Source: an uncultured Bacteroides sp. (GTDB lineage: Bacteria > Bacteroidota > Bacteroidia > Bacteroidales > Bacteroidaceae). Taken from it: a DNA stretch of 10,912 nt. Each line of letters starts with the position of its first letter. The stretch's first letter is position 1. Positions 1 through 7,302 of this stretch are shown here, in pieces. The position numbers were made by a program, and so were the translations under genes. The DNA is taken from the NCBI GenBank assembly GCA_900556625.1, contig USPQ01000096.1, forward strand, positions 1-10,912. The letters run 5' to 3'. The notes under the pieces were generated by a model. That model searched no databases. It saw only the letters and a list, made by a program, of their open reading frames with translations, and was not told where the DNA came from.

Positions 1-152
1 ATATCCATAAGGGTAAATAACTGCTTCCATTCTTCAGTTATCAATTTGTGGCAAAGAGTAACAGGAGATAGAATAGTATGCATCAATATATTAATTGATT
101 TCTGATATTTGAAGAACTCTTCATTATCCAAACAACTAGTTCTCAATTCCAT
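1..152 (-). CDS. Partial open frame resembling the C-terminal region of a Bacteroides helix-turn-helix regulator (runs off left edge)
   Basis: Seen: reading leftward from an ATG at 152, the frame stays open for 50 codons to the window edge. It begins MELRTSCLDNEEFF and contains the segment ITEEWKQLFTLMD. Known: many Bacteroides TPR-type transcription regulators have, just before their C-terminal helix-turn-helix, a stretch of the form 'F..S.I...L....(L)T.EEW..L...ID'. The residues FFKYQKSINIL followed by ITEEWKQLFTLMD fit that pattern. Inference: this is either a small stand-alone output domain or the tail of a decayed regulator gene, because the usual long TPR and coiled-coil part is absent upstream. 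An in-frame TGA lies six codons before the ATG. The start is uncertain: the only good Shine-Dalgarno-like motif nearby (178-183) is placed for a different ATG at 171 in another frame, which would encode just 11 residues. The rest of the gene lies outside the window. Confidence 0.3.
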   Translation of the reverse strand, partial: MELRTSCLDNEEFFKYQKSINILMHTILSPVTLCHKLITEEWKQLFTLMD

Positions 153-168
153 ATACAAAATTAGTATT

Positions 169-183
169 CATACGCTTCCTCCT
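169..183 (-). promoter_or_regulatory. Strong Shine-Dalgarno-like AGGAGG before an 11-codon minus-strand frame
   Basis: AGGAGG (minus strand, 183-178) sits 6 nt before an ATG at 171-169. This is textbook spacing, but such strong Shine-Dalgarno motifs are uncommon in Bacteroidota, where initiation relies mostly on A-rich leaders. The ATG opens a frame of only 11 codons (MNTNFVYGIEN), which ends inside the start of the overlapping regulator-like frame that begins at 152. It could be a leader peptide, the true start of a frameshifted gene, or chance. Confidence 0.3.
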
Positions 184-229
184 TGTTTAATCATAAGATA
201 TAGCGGTGTTTTTCATAGTATCTTCATTA

Positions 230-3178
230 TCACAATTGTTTTGTACGCATCGTCAACCGGATATATCCGTCCTTCGACTGCTCCTTCAGTGAAATACCGA
301 TACGTGTATAGGCCGGAGAGTTCACCTCAATCGTTTCAGAAGTAAACGCGACTTTGCCAGACGCTTCAATCGTAACGGTCATCTGTTCTGTGCCGGTAGT
401 AAGCAAGAGATGTGTATCATCAATAATTTTCCAGTTGGCTTGTGTTGTTATGGCTGTTTCGAACCGGATAGGTGCATTGGCCGTAAATTCGTCACCCACA
501 GTAAAGCTACCTTTCCCTTGACGGTCATAGACGAAAGTGCGAACCAACTTATCCAGACTGGGGGTGGAATAAGCCGAAGTATAGTCAATACTAAGCAAAT
601 CTTTTACGTCCGTAAATTCTTTCTTGAGTACAATGGCGCTCGCTTTGGCACCGGAGGACTGTGTTTTTCCGTCTACTACCGGAACTGGATGACCGAAAGA
701 ACCTTTGATCTTATACTTCTCGGGAGCTTCCGCACTAAAATAATCACCCGGATAAGAGAAAGGACCGCCTTGATCGCCAACCATAGTGCACTTTCCTAGA
801 GCGACGGCATAAGAGCCAATGTCATTATGGTTATGATTTTCGGCATTATTACCCCCTTTGGCCGAGACAGCCAACGTACACGAGCTGCCCTTGGCAGGAC
901 GTGCAACCAAGATTCCTGCCTTTTCATAATACGCCCGCAAAGAATCGGAACCTTCCTGCAATGCCTGACGAATGCCGTCTGTCATTTCCATTTTCCATAC
1001 CTGATGAGGGAACAGCTCTATGAGATAAAGAGAGAAATTATTGCCGGAAGGGAGAATATATTTTTCTTCCGCAGAGGTGATACCAAGCGCACGGTCACAG
1101 TAATCGAGGATGAACTTATCAGGCGATAAACCGATACGGCAGTCGGAATAAGCAGGACATACACCTTCATTCATCTGTATCTTCCGACCATATTGAGCAA
1201 TATGCACAAATTTAGGTTCACGGAAGAAATCTATCTTGCCTTGCGTGGCACGGCATACTTCCTCACGCAGCAAGATATATGCACGGAAACCATAATTATA
1301 GTAGCCGACCCCTTCGCTGCAATAACCGTCATCGGCATATCCTTTCATACCGTATACATTATATTTCTCGGCTGCGGCAACAAAATAAGCGCGTTCCTCC
1401 TTATCCGCCAGCAAAGTGAGGGCAGCACCCGTGACACCTGCCAAACAAACCGAGTTCCAGTTATTTGTAACCGTAAACCACCAGAAAGGCTTTGTCTCTT
1501 CCAGGCAACGGTATACAAGACGAAATACTTTCTCGCGGAAAGCACACTGCACGCGGGCCTTTACTTCCGGTGACAAACGGTCGTCGAGCATAGCAACACA
1601 CTGCGCAATTCCGTTTCCGGCAGTGGCAACTACCAAATCGACATAATAATCTGTTCCATGATAATTATTCAGATTGCGGTCGTGAGCCGGAATCGACCAG
1701 GAGTTCTGGTTGCAGAGAGCAACCAGAGCCTTTTCAATAGCAGGAATGTAACGTCTTTTATTCTCCATACATTCAGCCAATGTCAACCGAAACAGATAAT
1801 GGTAACGGGCATTTATCATATTTTCGCCCGGCAGGCGGACATTGGTTTTGTTCAGATGCAGATACAAGGAGTCAACAAAAGGAGGCATTCCCTTTTTCAG
1901 CAATGCAGGTGCTTCTTCTGTCAGCAGTTTTTCTGCCTTGCTACTCTCTTTTACTTTGTTCCAGAAGGTGCGGTCTTTATAAGAAACGCCTATTCCTTCC
2001 GGTTTATCGGGCAACATTGCAGCAATCTCACGGATACGGCTTTGGGAAATATTCACATGCTGCCTCGGAGTGTCCTGTGCCATACGGTAAACTTCCGTCC
2101 CTGCCATCAGGAAAGCTCCCGGACCGTAGACTTCTGTCATATCGGGAGTCACCTTTTTCGGATCAGCGCCGATAGGTTGCACATATCCCAGTTTACCGTC
2201 TTCTCCCACAGCCGACACTAATGCTTGCCAGCCTTTCTCCACCACAGGCATGAATTCTTCTTTTGGCAAAAGTCCTTCGTTTATCCCATAAGCCAGCGCA
2301 TACACGAAGAAACCGCTGCAACTCGTTTCGGGCGACGGATAAGAAGCCGGGTCAAGCAGACTCGCATGCCAGAAGCCGTCCTTATTCTGCAAAGGAGCAA
2401 TCCGGCGGCATAGCTTTTGGAACAAGTCCTGATAGAACGGACGGTATTTGCTCTTGGCAGGAAGTTCACGTAAAAGCTCAACGAGCCCTCCGAGTACCCA
2501 GCCATTGCCACGCCCCCAGAACACTTTCGCGCCATTCGCCTCCTTCATCGTAAAGTAACGGTGGTCACGATAGAAAAGATTGTCTTCTTTATCAAACAGA
2601 TAATTGTAAGTAGCTTTATATTCCTTATCCATGAAACGGATGAACTTCTTGTCACCCGTGATATTGTAGAGTTTCATGTAAACAGGAGGTGCCATGAACA
2701 GTGCGTCACACCAAGTCCAGTGTTCCAAGGTGGTTGCATCGCCATAGTCCAACTCGAACGAACCGGAAGGAGGATTGGCAATCACCCATTCGGCACGTGC
2801 CTGTGTCGGGACAAGCATACTTTTTCTTTTGTACTTTTCATACATATACAAATACATCTGCGAGACACAGATATCGTCAGCATGATACATCCGTTGATTT
2901 ACCTGCCAGTAATTGCGGTTCCCCAGCCGCAACAGCCATTTGTAGTATGAATCATCTTTATCCGTCTGTTCGGCTATTGCAGCCCAGTGGACAAGTCCCA
3001 AATAGAAAGTGGCATTTACCCAATTGAGATCACCGTAAATAGCCTTGTTGTAATGAGCAATCTGCCAGTCGGCCACCCGCCGCATCGACTGCTTCACTTC
3101 TGTTTTAACAAATGTCTGCGCAACTGTAGTACACAAATAGCCCATGCATAGGGCAAGGGTTAAAAGTAATTTCTTCAT
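230..3178 (-). CDS. GH105 unsaturated-uronide hydrolase fused to a heparinase II/III-type polysaccharide lyase
   Basis: 982 residues. A signal peptide (about 1-20, MKKLLLTLALCMGYLCTTVA) without a proper lipobox suggests export to the periplasm. Residues about 25-370 match the GH88/GH105 (YesR/YteR-like) alpha6/alpha6 barrel: HADD at 99-102, WTWCDALFMAPP at 154-165 with D158 the likely proton donor by analogy to YteR, FWGRGNGW at 220-227, and ETSCSGFFVYALAYGINEG at 284-302. Residues about 380-982 match the heparinase II/III-like lyase fold (alpha toroid plus beta-sandwich): NNWN at 572-575, SEGVGYYNYG at 621-630 with candidate catalytic tyrosines, and NHNHND at 781-786. Known: GH105 enzymes hydrolyse the delta-4,5-unsaturated uronic acid left at chain ends by lyases. 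Inference: one chain both cleaves a uronate polymer by beta-elimination and trims the product. The lyase subfamily and substrate cannot be assigned. The ATG at 3178 is chosen because it directly precedes the signal peptide. A candidate -7 box and a hairpin separate it from the GH31 gene, so it may have its own promoter. Confidence 0.88.
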   Translation of the reverse strand: MKKLLLTLALCMGYLCTTVAQTFVKTEVKQSMRRVADWQIAHYNKAIYGDLNWVNATFYLGLVHWAAIAEQTDKDDSYYKWLLRLGNRNYWQVNQRMYHADDICVSQMYLYMYEKYKRKSMLVPTQARAEWVIANPPSGSFELDYGDATTLEHWTWCDALFMAPPVYMKLYNITGDKKFIRFMDKEYKATYNYLFDKEDNLFYRDHRYFTMKEANGAKVFWGRGNGWVLGGLVELLRELPAKSKYRPFYQDLFQKLCRRIAPLQNKDGFWHASLLDPASYPSPETSCSGFFVYALAYGINEGLLPKEEFMPVVEKGWQALVSAVGEDGKLGYVQPIGADPKKVTPDMTEVYGPGAFLMAGTEVYRMAQDTPRQHVNISQSRIREIAAMLPDKPEGIGVSYKDRTFWNKVKESSKAEKLLTEEAPALLKKGMPPFVDSLYLHLNKTNVRLPGENMINARYHYLFRLTLAECMENKRRYIPAIEKALVALCNQNSWSIPAHDRNLNNYHGTDYYVDLVVATAGNGIAQCVAMLDDRLSPEVKARVQCAFREKVFRLVYRCLEETKPFWWFTVTNNWNSVCLAGVTGAALTLLADKEERAYFVAAAEKYNVYGMKGYADDGYCSEGVGYYNYGFRAYILLREEVCRATQGKIDFFREPKFVHIAQYGRKIQMNEGVCPAYSDCRIGLSPDKFILDYCDRALGITSAEEKYILPSGNNFSLYLIELFPHQVWKMEMTDGIRQALQEGSDSLRAYYEKAGILVARPAKGSSCTLAVSAKGGNNAENHNHNDIGSYAVALGKCTMVGDQGGPFSYPGDYFSAEAPEKYKIKGSFGHPVPVVDGKTQSSGAKASAIVLKKEFTDVKDLLSIDYTSAYSTPSLDKLVRTFVYDRQGKGSFTVGDEFTANAPIRFETAITTQANWKIIDDTHLLLTTGTEQMTVTIEASGKVAFTSETIEVNSPAYTRIGISLKEQSKDGYIRLTMRTKQL

Positions 3179-3200
3179 AATACTATAATTTTATTTAAGA

Positions 3201-3208
3201 CAAAGATA
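3201..3208 (-). promoter_or_regulatory. Candidate Bacteroides -7 promoter box (TATCTTTG) before the GH105-lyase gene
   Basis: On the minus strand the sequence TATCTTTG matches the Bacteroides sigma-ABfr -7 consensus TAnnTTTG at all defined positions and lies 22 nt before the ATG at 3178. That would give a short, AT-rich leader. No clear TTTG -33 element is visible at the usual distance upstream, so strength and use are uncertain. It lies downstream of the hairpin at 3248-3288, consistent with an independent or boosted transcript for this gene. Confidence 0.45.
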
Positions 3209-3247
3209 CCGGGCTTTATGGACTTAATAGAGTCATATTTTCCGTTT

Positions 3248-3288
3248 AAGCTGCTCTTATCTTCCATAAAGAAAGAAAAAAGCAGCTT
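3248..3288 (-). terminator. Long hairpin between the GH31 and GH105-lyase genes (terminator, attenuator or RNA-stability element)
   Basis: This is a 41-nt near-perfect inverted repeat: outer arms AAGCTGCT / AGCAGCTT (8 bp), then two further 5-bp blocks, closing on a 5-nt loop (3266-3270). In minus-strand RNA, 17 of 18 positions pair, with two G-U wobbles and one U-U mismatch. In plus-strand RNA the same wobbles become C-A mismatches, so the structure suits the minus-strand transcript. It begins 27 nt after the GH31 stop codon. There is no U-tract on its minus-strand 3' side (the next bases are AAACGG), so a classical intrinsic terminator is not certain. The plus-strand side does end in TTTTT. 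Confidence 0.55.
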
Positions 3289-3315
3289 TTTGAACAACTC
3301 TACTAACTAACCCAA

Positions 3316-6300
3316 TTACTGAACACCCGATCTACGAGTATTCAATCTCTTATCTACTAACAAGCCGTCAATGATCTTCAACCCGAATTTCACTTGACGT
3401 TTTGCCTTAAACTTCAAAAGAAATAAGTCAACGGTTCCTTCAAGCGTCTTCTTATTTCCTACATTGACAAAGGTAGGATACAAGGCTTTTGAACCATTGG
3501 AATGGAGACGGTCGTAAGTCAGATTCTCCATTGCATTCATGTGTTGCAACTCCACGCCGACAAACTCATAATCCTGTTGATTGTAAGGTAAAGCAAAACT
3601 GAATGCGTTGACTGCACGCAGATCAACACCTTTTACCTGAATTTCAATAATCTCATCTTTGTCATATACTTGTTTCGAGGTGCTTATCTCAATCGTACCG
3701 TCCACCTTTTCCGTACCACGGTTATCAACACCGCCTTCAAGCTGCGTGGCGACCACCGAAATATCATAAGCGTCAATCAGACCGTTCTTATTGATATCAC
3801 CATTGCTGATGTATCCTTCAAAATCGGAATCGCCCTTTCTCAGTCCTGTATAATTGGTATAAGATGTCAGGTCATTGCCGTCAATCTTACCGTCGACGTT
3901 AATGTCTCCTTGAAGATAGCTTTCCGTTCCGGGCACCTTGAATACATAGATTTCCTTACCGGAGCCGTAGTTGCCGACTGCTTCTGTAACGGATAGTTTG
4001 ATATAGCGGGCAGTAGGATGTTGGGTGAAATTGAATACCTTCACCTCATCGTCACGCTGCCATTCAAATGTTCCGGCTTCCGTCCACTGTTCTTTGTTCA
4101 TACTATAAGAAACGGTTCCTTTCAGCAATGTTCCGTTACCGGCGTTTGTACGTGGCAGGTAGTGGAATTTATCCAGTTGGTTGACAGTCACCAGGTCCAT
4201 AACCAGTTCGAACGGAACGGCTTTTTCCCCGTATTTCGAGTGCCAGATATCTCCGGACTCTACAAAGTCGAACAGACGTTTCACGCCTACTCTTCCTTGC
4301 GAAGCGGCCGTACATTCGCCCCTGATACCACGGATAGCAAATTCAAGCGGATCGGACTTGGTCGCAGCACCGAACTCTGTCCAGGCGGAAGCTCCGTCTT
4401 TATTGACAGCACGTATTTTAAATGAGTAGGGCGTTTCGGGAGTCAGGTCTCCAAACAGTAGTTCCGTATCCTTTATCGTAGTATATAGCATATTCATAAA
4501 GTCAATCTCATAGAAATCGGCATTGGCCACTTTATCCCATGTCGGTTTCAAGGTATAGGCTTCCGTATTGTCGGCAGTAACCCGGGCAACAGGAGCTGCC
4601 AGAGTTCCGGAAGTGATCCGATAGCGGTCTTCGGGAACAAAACGGAATCCCTCAATGCGCAATGTCGTAGTATTGGCCGTAATATCGGTGGCACCCAATT
4701 TCACCAAAAGTTGCGGGTTCTTGGTGATAACGGTCTTTTCAAACTCGCTTCCCTTAGTCGCAAACCGATTCAGATCGGGAGCCTCATCGTAGAAGAAGAC
4801 GTTTTCACCCTTTGCAAATTCATCTTTCGAAGCGACCTTTGTCAGTTTCACTTTTTTCTTTCCCACTTGTGCCGTCACTTTTTCCGGCAGAGAAGTGACA
4901 TTGATTCTGAACTCTGTAACCTTTTCTTTCACAAAGCCCGTAAAATCACCCTTTGCCGGATGAATGGTCACAGTAACGTCATTCTTGCTGCCAACCTCGG
5001 ACTCAATATTGGTTGTTACTCCTTTACCCCGTTTGTATTCTTCGGATACACCGTCGTCATCATATTCGGTAAAAGAACTCTTGCCGTACGGGTAAAGCTC
5101 ATAGATACGGATTCCTTTATCAATCTCATTTACATTATTATTAGGATTCGTCAGCGGAATAATCGCTCCGTTCTTCACGAATACGGGAAGCTTCCAGAGA
5201 GGAGCTGCAAAATTGTTGAGTATGCGGTTCCCGTCGTATTTTTCGCCCGTAAAATAATCAATCCATACACCTTCGGGCAAGTAAATGCCGTTACGGATAT
5301 CATTTCCCTGCTCGTCAGCTTTGGTTGCCTGATAGATAGGAGCAACCAGAAAATAAGGCCCGTACAGATATTGGTACTGTGTAGCCGTACCTTGAGTATA
5401 GGCATTCGGGTATTCCAGAAACATCGCTCTTATCATCGGCATACCGTCTACGGCTTCCTTAGCGATACTGTAAGCATAAGGCATCAGTTCCGATTTCAGT
5501 TTCAGATACCAGCGGTTAATGGAGGTTGCCGGTTCTCCCAAGGCGTGCGGGTATTTCTCATTCGCTCCCCAACCGTCCATGTTCAGTTCCATTGGAGTAA
5601 ACGTTTTCCATTGGAAATCACGGGTATTCACCTGCACATTCCTGCCACCGAAAATACCGTCCATGTCAGAAGTGATATTCGGCTGACCGGACAGTCCCGA
5701 GCCAATATAGGTCGGGATGTGGAAACGGATATATTCCCATACGCCTCCCGTCTGGTCACCCGACCAGATGCCCGCATAGCGCTGTGTGCCCGCCCAGCCG
5801 TCAAGGGAGATGATAAACGGTCTGGCGTCACTTCCGTAGTAAGGCATTATATGTCCGACATCGGCTACTCCGTTCAATCCGAAAGAATAGCCGGCACCGA
5901 CCCAGGCTACATCCGTTTTCAACACGCGTACTCCGGCATCCCTTACTTCTTTCACAATATCTCTCTGCAGCAAAGCGCTCACTCCTTCCTTAGGGTGCAG
6001 GTCAGACTGTGTCCACAGGCCGATTTCCACTCCGTTCTGACGGGCATAGTCACCCAGACTTTTCAGATTTTGTATATTACCGTCCAATGTTTCCGTCTGT
6101 CCGTAGCCGGCTCCATAGCCGTCGTTCGGAAGCAGCCAGCCCAACGGCATGTCATGGTTCTTATAACGGTCGATTACCGCACGTGCAGAGAACTGATAAT
6201 TGTTCTTCTCGCCGTTCAACGATTCTTTGATTCCACCGTTGTCCTTCTGGCTCTCTTTATATCGTTTTCCGTCTTCAAACAGAATGCCTTTCTCGTTTTC

Positions 6301-7185
6301 TGTCCAATAGTCACGGTTATAAGCGTTCAGATGTCCCTGATAGAAACCGAATTTAGGTAACAATACGGGATTTCCTGTCAGTTGGTAGAAGTCATTCAAC
6401 AGAGCTACCGCACCGTCATTAATCATGTAGAACACATCCAGATAGTCTGATTCGTGAGACAATTTCACCTTTCCCTCTTCGGATGCTCCGAAGTCGTACT
6501 TCCCTTTTTTGAAGGTATACCACATCATACCGTAGCCGTTGGTAGACCAGTAGTAAGGGGTAGGAGAGGCGACTCCCCCGTCTGTCCAACTGTTCTGGTT
6601 CTCGATAGAAATCACCTTACCCTTATGGGAGAACCGACCGTTCTGAACACCGCCACCGTAGAAGTATTCCTGCGGATTCTCTTTCAATGTCAGGGTTACT
6701 TTCCCTTTCTCAAAAAGAGGCGCTTCCAGTTCTTCCACTACAACAGTGTTGGTTGCCAGATTAGTTACCTTAAGCAAGGATGTCTTTTTATCCAGCCGGA
6801 CTTTTATCTTTCCGGTAGTGAGGAAAACAAAATCTGTATTCTCTTCCAAATCCAGCTTTGAAACCGCCTTTCTGGGATTGTCGACTAATATCTGCGCCGC
6901 CGGCTTTGCTTGAGGATCCCGGATCACGCTTCCTGAGTTGTCCTGAAATACACGAAAGATATTTTCTCCGTAGAAGTCCAGTGTCATACGCTGGCTATTG
7001 GGGAATAGTATTTCAACGGTGGTGGGGTTTATCTTTTTGGCACCGACAATGGGAGACAACACTTCTGTCTCTATCGCATTATTATATAACCTAGCCTGTA
7101 TTAATGAAGGAGGTAACATCACAGATAGCCCCAATATAAACAAAAGTGATTTCTTCCATCTACTTGTTGTAGTTAGATTTCTCAT
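3316..7185 (-). CDS. Multimodular GH31 glycosidase with FN3, F5/8 C (CBM32-like), dockerin-like and cohesin-like modules
   Basis: 1289 residues. Signal peptide about 1-31 (hydrophobic LLFILGLSVMLPP, ending near IQA), no lipobox. Modules in order: GH31 N-terminal beta-sandwich about 32-275; GH31 TIM barrel about 276-590; beta-rich C-terminal GH31 domains about 591-860, including the DUF5110-like YDDDG at 708-712; FN3 about 862-943; F5/8 type C about 945-1085; dockerin-like EF-hand pair at 1093-1103 (GDINVDGKIDG) and 1129-1139 (GDINKNGLIDA); cohesin-like beta domain about 1162-1289. Catalytic residues by position: nucleophile D425 in LKTDVAWVG, acid/base D477 in IWSGDQTGG. Family knowledge: GH31 acts on alpha-linked sugars with retention. 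The nucleophile motif is not the WxDMNE of alpha-glucosidases. Together with the FN3/CBM32/dockerin tail and LPNDGYGAGYG at 352-362, it recalls the GH31 alpha-N-acetylgalactosaminidase/O-glycanase group. That specificity is only a hypothesis; alpha-galactosidase or alpha-glucosidase activity is possible. Confidence 0.9.
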   Translation of the reverse strand: MRNLTTTSRWKKSLLFILGLSVMLPPSLIQARLYNNAIETEVLSPIVGAKKINPTTVEILFPNSQRMTLDFYGENIFRVFQDNSGSVIRDPQAKPAAQILVDNPRKAVSKLDLEENTDFVFLTTGKIKVRLDKKTSLLKVTNLATNTVVVEELEAPLFEKGKVTLTLKENPQEYFYGGGVQNGRFSHKGKVISIENQNSWTDGGVASPTPYYWSTNGYGMMWYTFKKGKYDFGASEEGKVKLSHESDYLDVFYMINDGAVALLNDFYQLTGNPVLLPKFGFYQGHLNAYNRDYWTENEKGILFEDGKRYKESQKDNGGIKESLNGEKNNYQFSARAVIDRYKNHDMPLGWLLPNDGYGAGYGQTETLDGNIQNLKSLGDYARQNGVEIGLWTQSDLHPKEGVSALLQRDIVKEVRDAGVRVLKTDVAWVGAGYSFGLNGVADVGHIMPYYGSDARPFIISLDGWAGTQRYAGIWSGDQTGGVWEYIRFHIPTYIGSGLSGQPNITSDMDGIFGGRNVQVNTRDFQWKTFTPMELNMDGWGANEKYPHALGEPATSINRWYLKLKSELMPYAYSIAKEAVDGMPMIRAMFLEYPNAYTQGTATQYQYLYGPYFLVAPIYQATKADEQGNDIRNGIYLPEGVWIDYFTGEKYDGNRILNNFAAPLWKLPVFVKNGAIIPLTNPNNNVNEIDKGIRIYELYPYGKSSFTEYDDDGVSEEYKRGKGVTTNIESEVGSKNDVTVTIHPAKGDFTGFVKEKVTEFRINVTSLPEKVTAQVGKKKVKLTKVASKDEFAKGENVFFYDEAPDLNRFATKGSEFEKTVITKNPQLLVKLGATDITANTTTLRIEGFRFVPEDRYRITSGTLAAPVARVTADNTEAYTLKPTWDKVANADFYEIDFMNMLYTTIKDTELLFGDLTPETPYSFKIRAVNKDGASAWTEFGAATKSDPLEFAIRGIRGECTAASQGRVGVKRLFDFVESGDIWHSKYGEKAVPFELVMDLVTVNQLDKFHYLPRTNAGNGTLLKGTVSYSMNKEQWTEAGTFEWQRDDEVKVFNFTQHPTARYIKLSVTEAVGNYGSGKEIYVFKVPGTESYLQGDINVDGKIDGNDLTSYTNYTGLRKGDSDFEGYISNGDINKNGLIDAYDISVVATQLEGGVDNRGTEKVDGTIEISTSKQVYDKDEIIEIQVKGVDLRAVNAFSFALPYNQQDYEFVGVELQHMNAMENLTYDRLHSNGSKALYPTFVNVGNKKTLEGTVDLFLLKFKAKRQVKFGLKIIDGLLVDKRLNTRRSGVQ

Positions 7186-7214
7186 ATATTTTACAAATTA
7201 ATGAATAATGTGAA

Positions 7215-7249
7215 TCAGTTGCTAAAAATCAGCTGCTATATGCAACTAA
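7215..7249 (-). promoter_or_regulatory. Possible stem-loop in the GH31 leader RNA
   Basis: In minus-strand RNA, UUAGUUGC (7249-7242) can pair with GCAACUGA (7222-7215), 8 bp including one G-U pair, around a 19-nt loop. It would lie in the 5' leader downstream of the candidate -7 box at 7259-7266 and about 30 nt before the GH31 start. No U-tract follows, so it does not look like a terminator. The large loop makes it a weak call. Confidence 0.25.
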
Positions 7250-7258
7250 CAACAGTCA

Positions 7259-7266
7259 CAAACCTA
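7259..7266 (-). promoter_or_regulatory. Candidate Bacteroides -7 promoter box (TAGGTTTG) before the GH31 gene
   Basis: The minus strand reads TAGGTTTG, an exact match to TAnnTTTG, in the 117-bp gap between the GH35-like gene and the GH31 gene and 73 nt before the GH31 ATG. The upstream sequence is very AT-rich, but no TTTG -33 element is obvious. It suggests the GH31 gene can be transcribed separately from the GH2/GH35-like pair. Confidence 0.4.
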
Positions 7267-7302
7267 ATAATTAAATTTTCTTTCTATTATACTCTTATTT
7301 TA

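Noticed and set aside
156..163. TAATTTTG on the minus strand as a promoter for the left-edge frame
   Set aside because: It matches TAnnTTTG, but the expected transcript start would fall at the candidate ATG, leaving no leader, and the stretch is AT-rich enough for a chance match.
109..345. Plus-strand open frame of 78 codons at the left edge with hydrophobic residues
   Set aside because: It overlaps the 3' end of the GH105-lyase gene antisense and the regulator-like frame, with no recognisable motif. It is probably a shadow of AT-rich sequence.
4711..6360. Long plus-strand open frame (549 codons) opposite the GH31 gene
   Set aside because: It lies wholly antisense to a well-supported GH31 coding region, shows no recognisable domain or signal peptide, and its composition reads like a complement of the real gene.
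7194..7201. TTAATTTG just before the GH31 start as a -7 promoter box
   Set aside because: It has one mismatch to TAnnTTTG and lies so close to the ATG that transcription would start at or inside the coding sequence. The box at 7259-7266 fits better.
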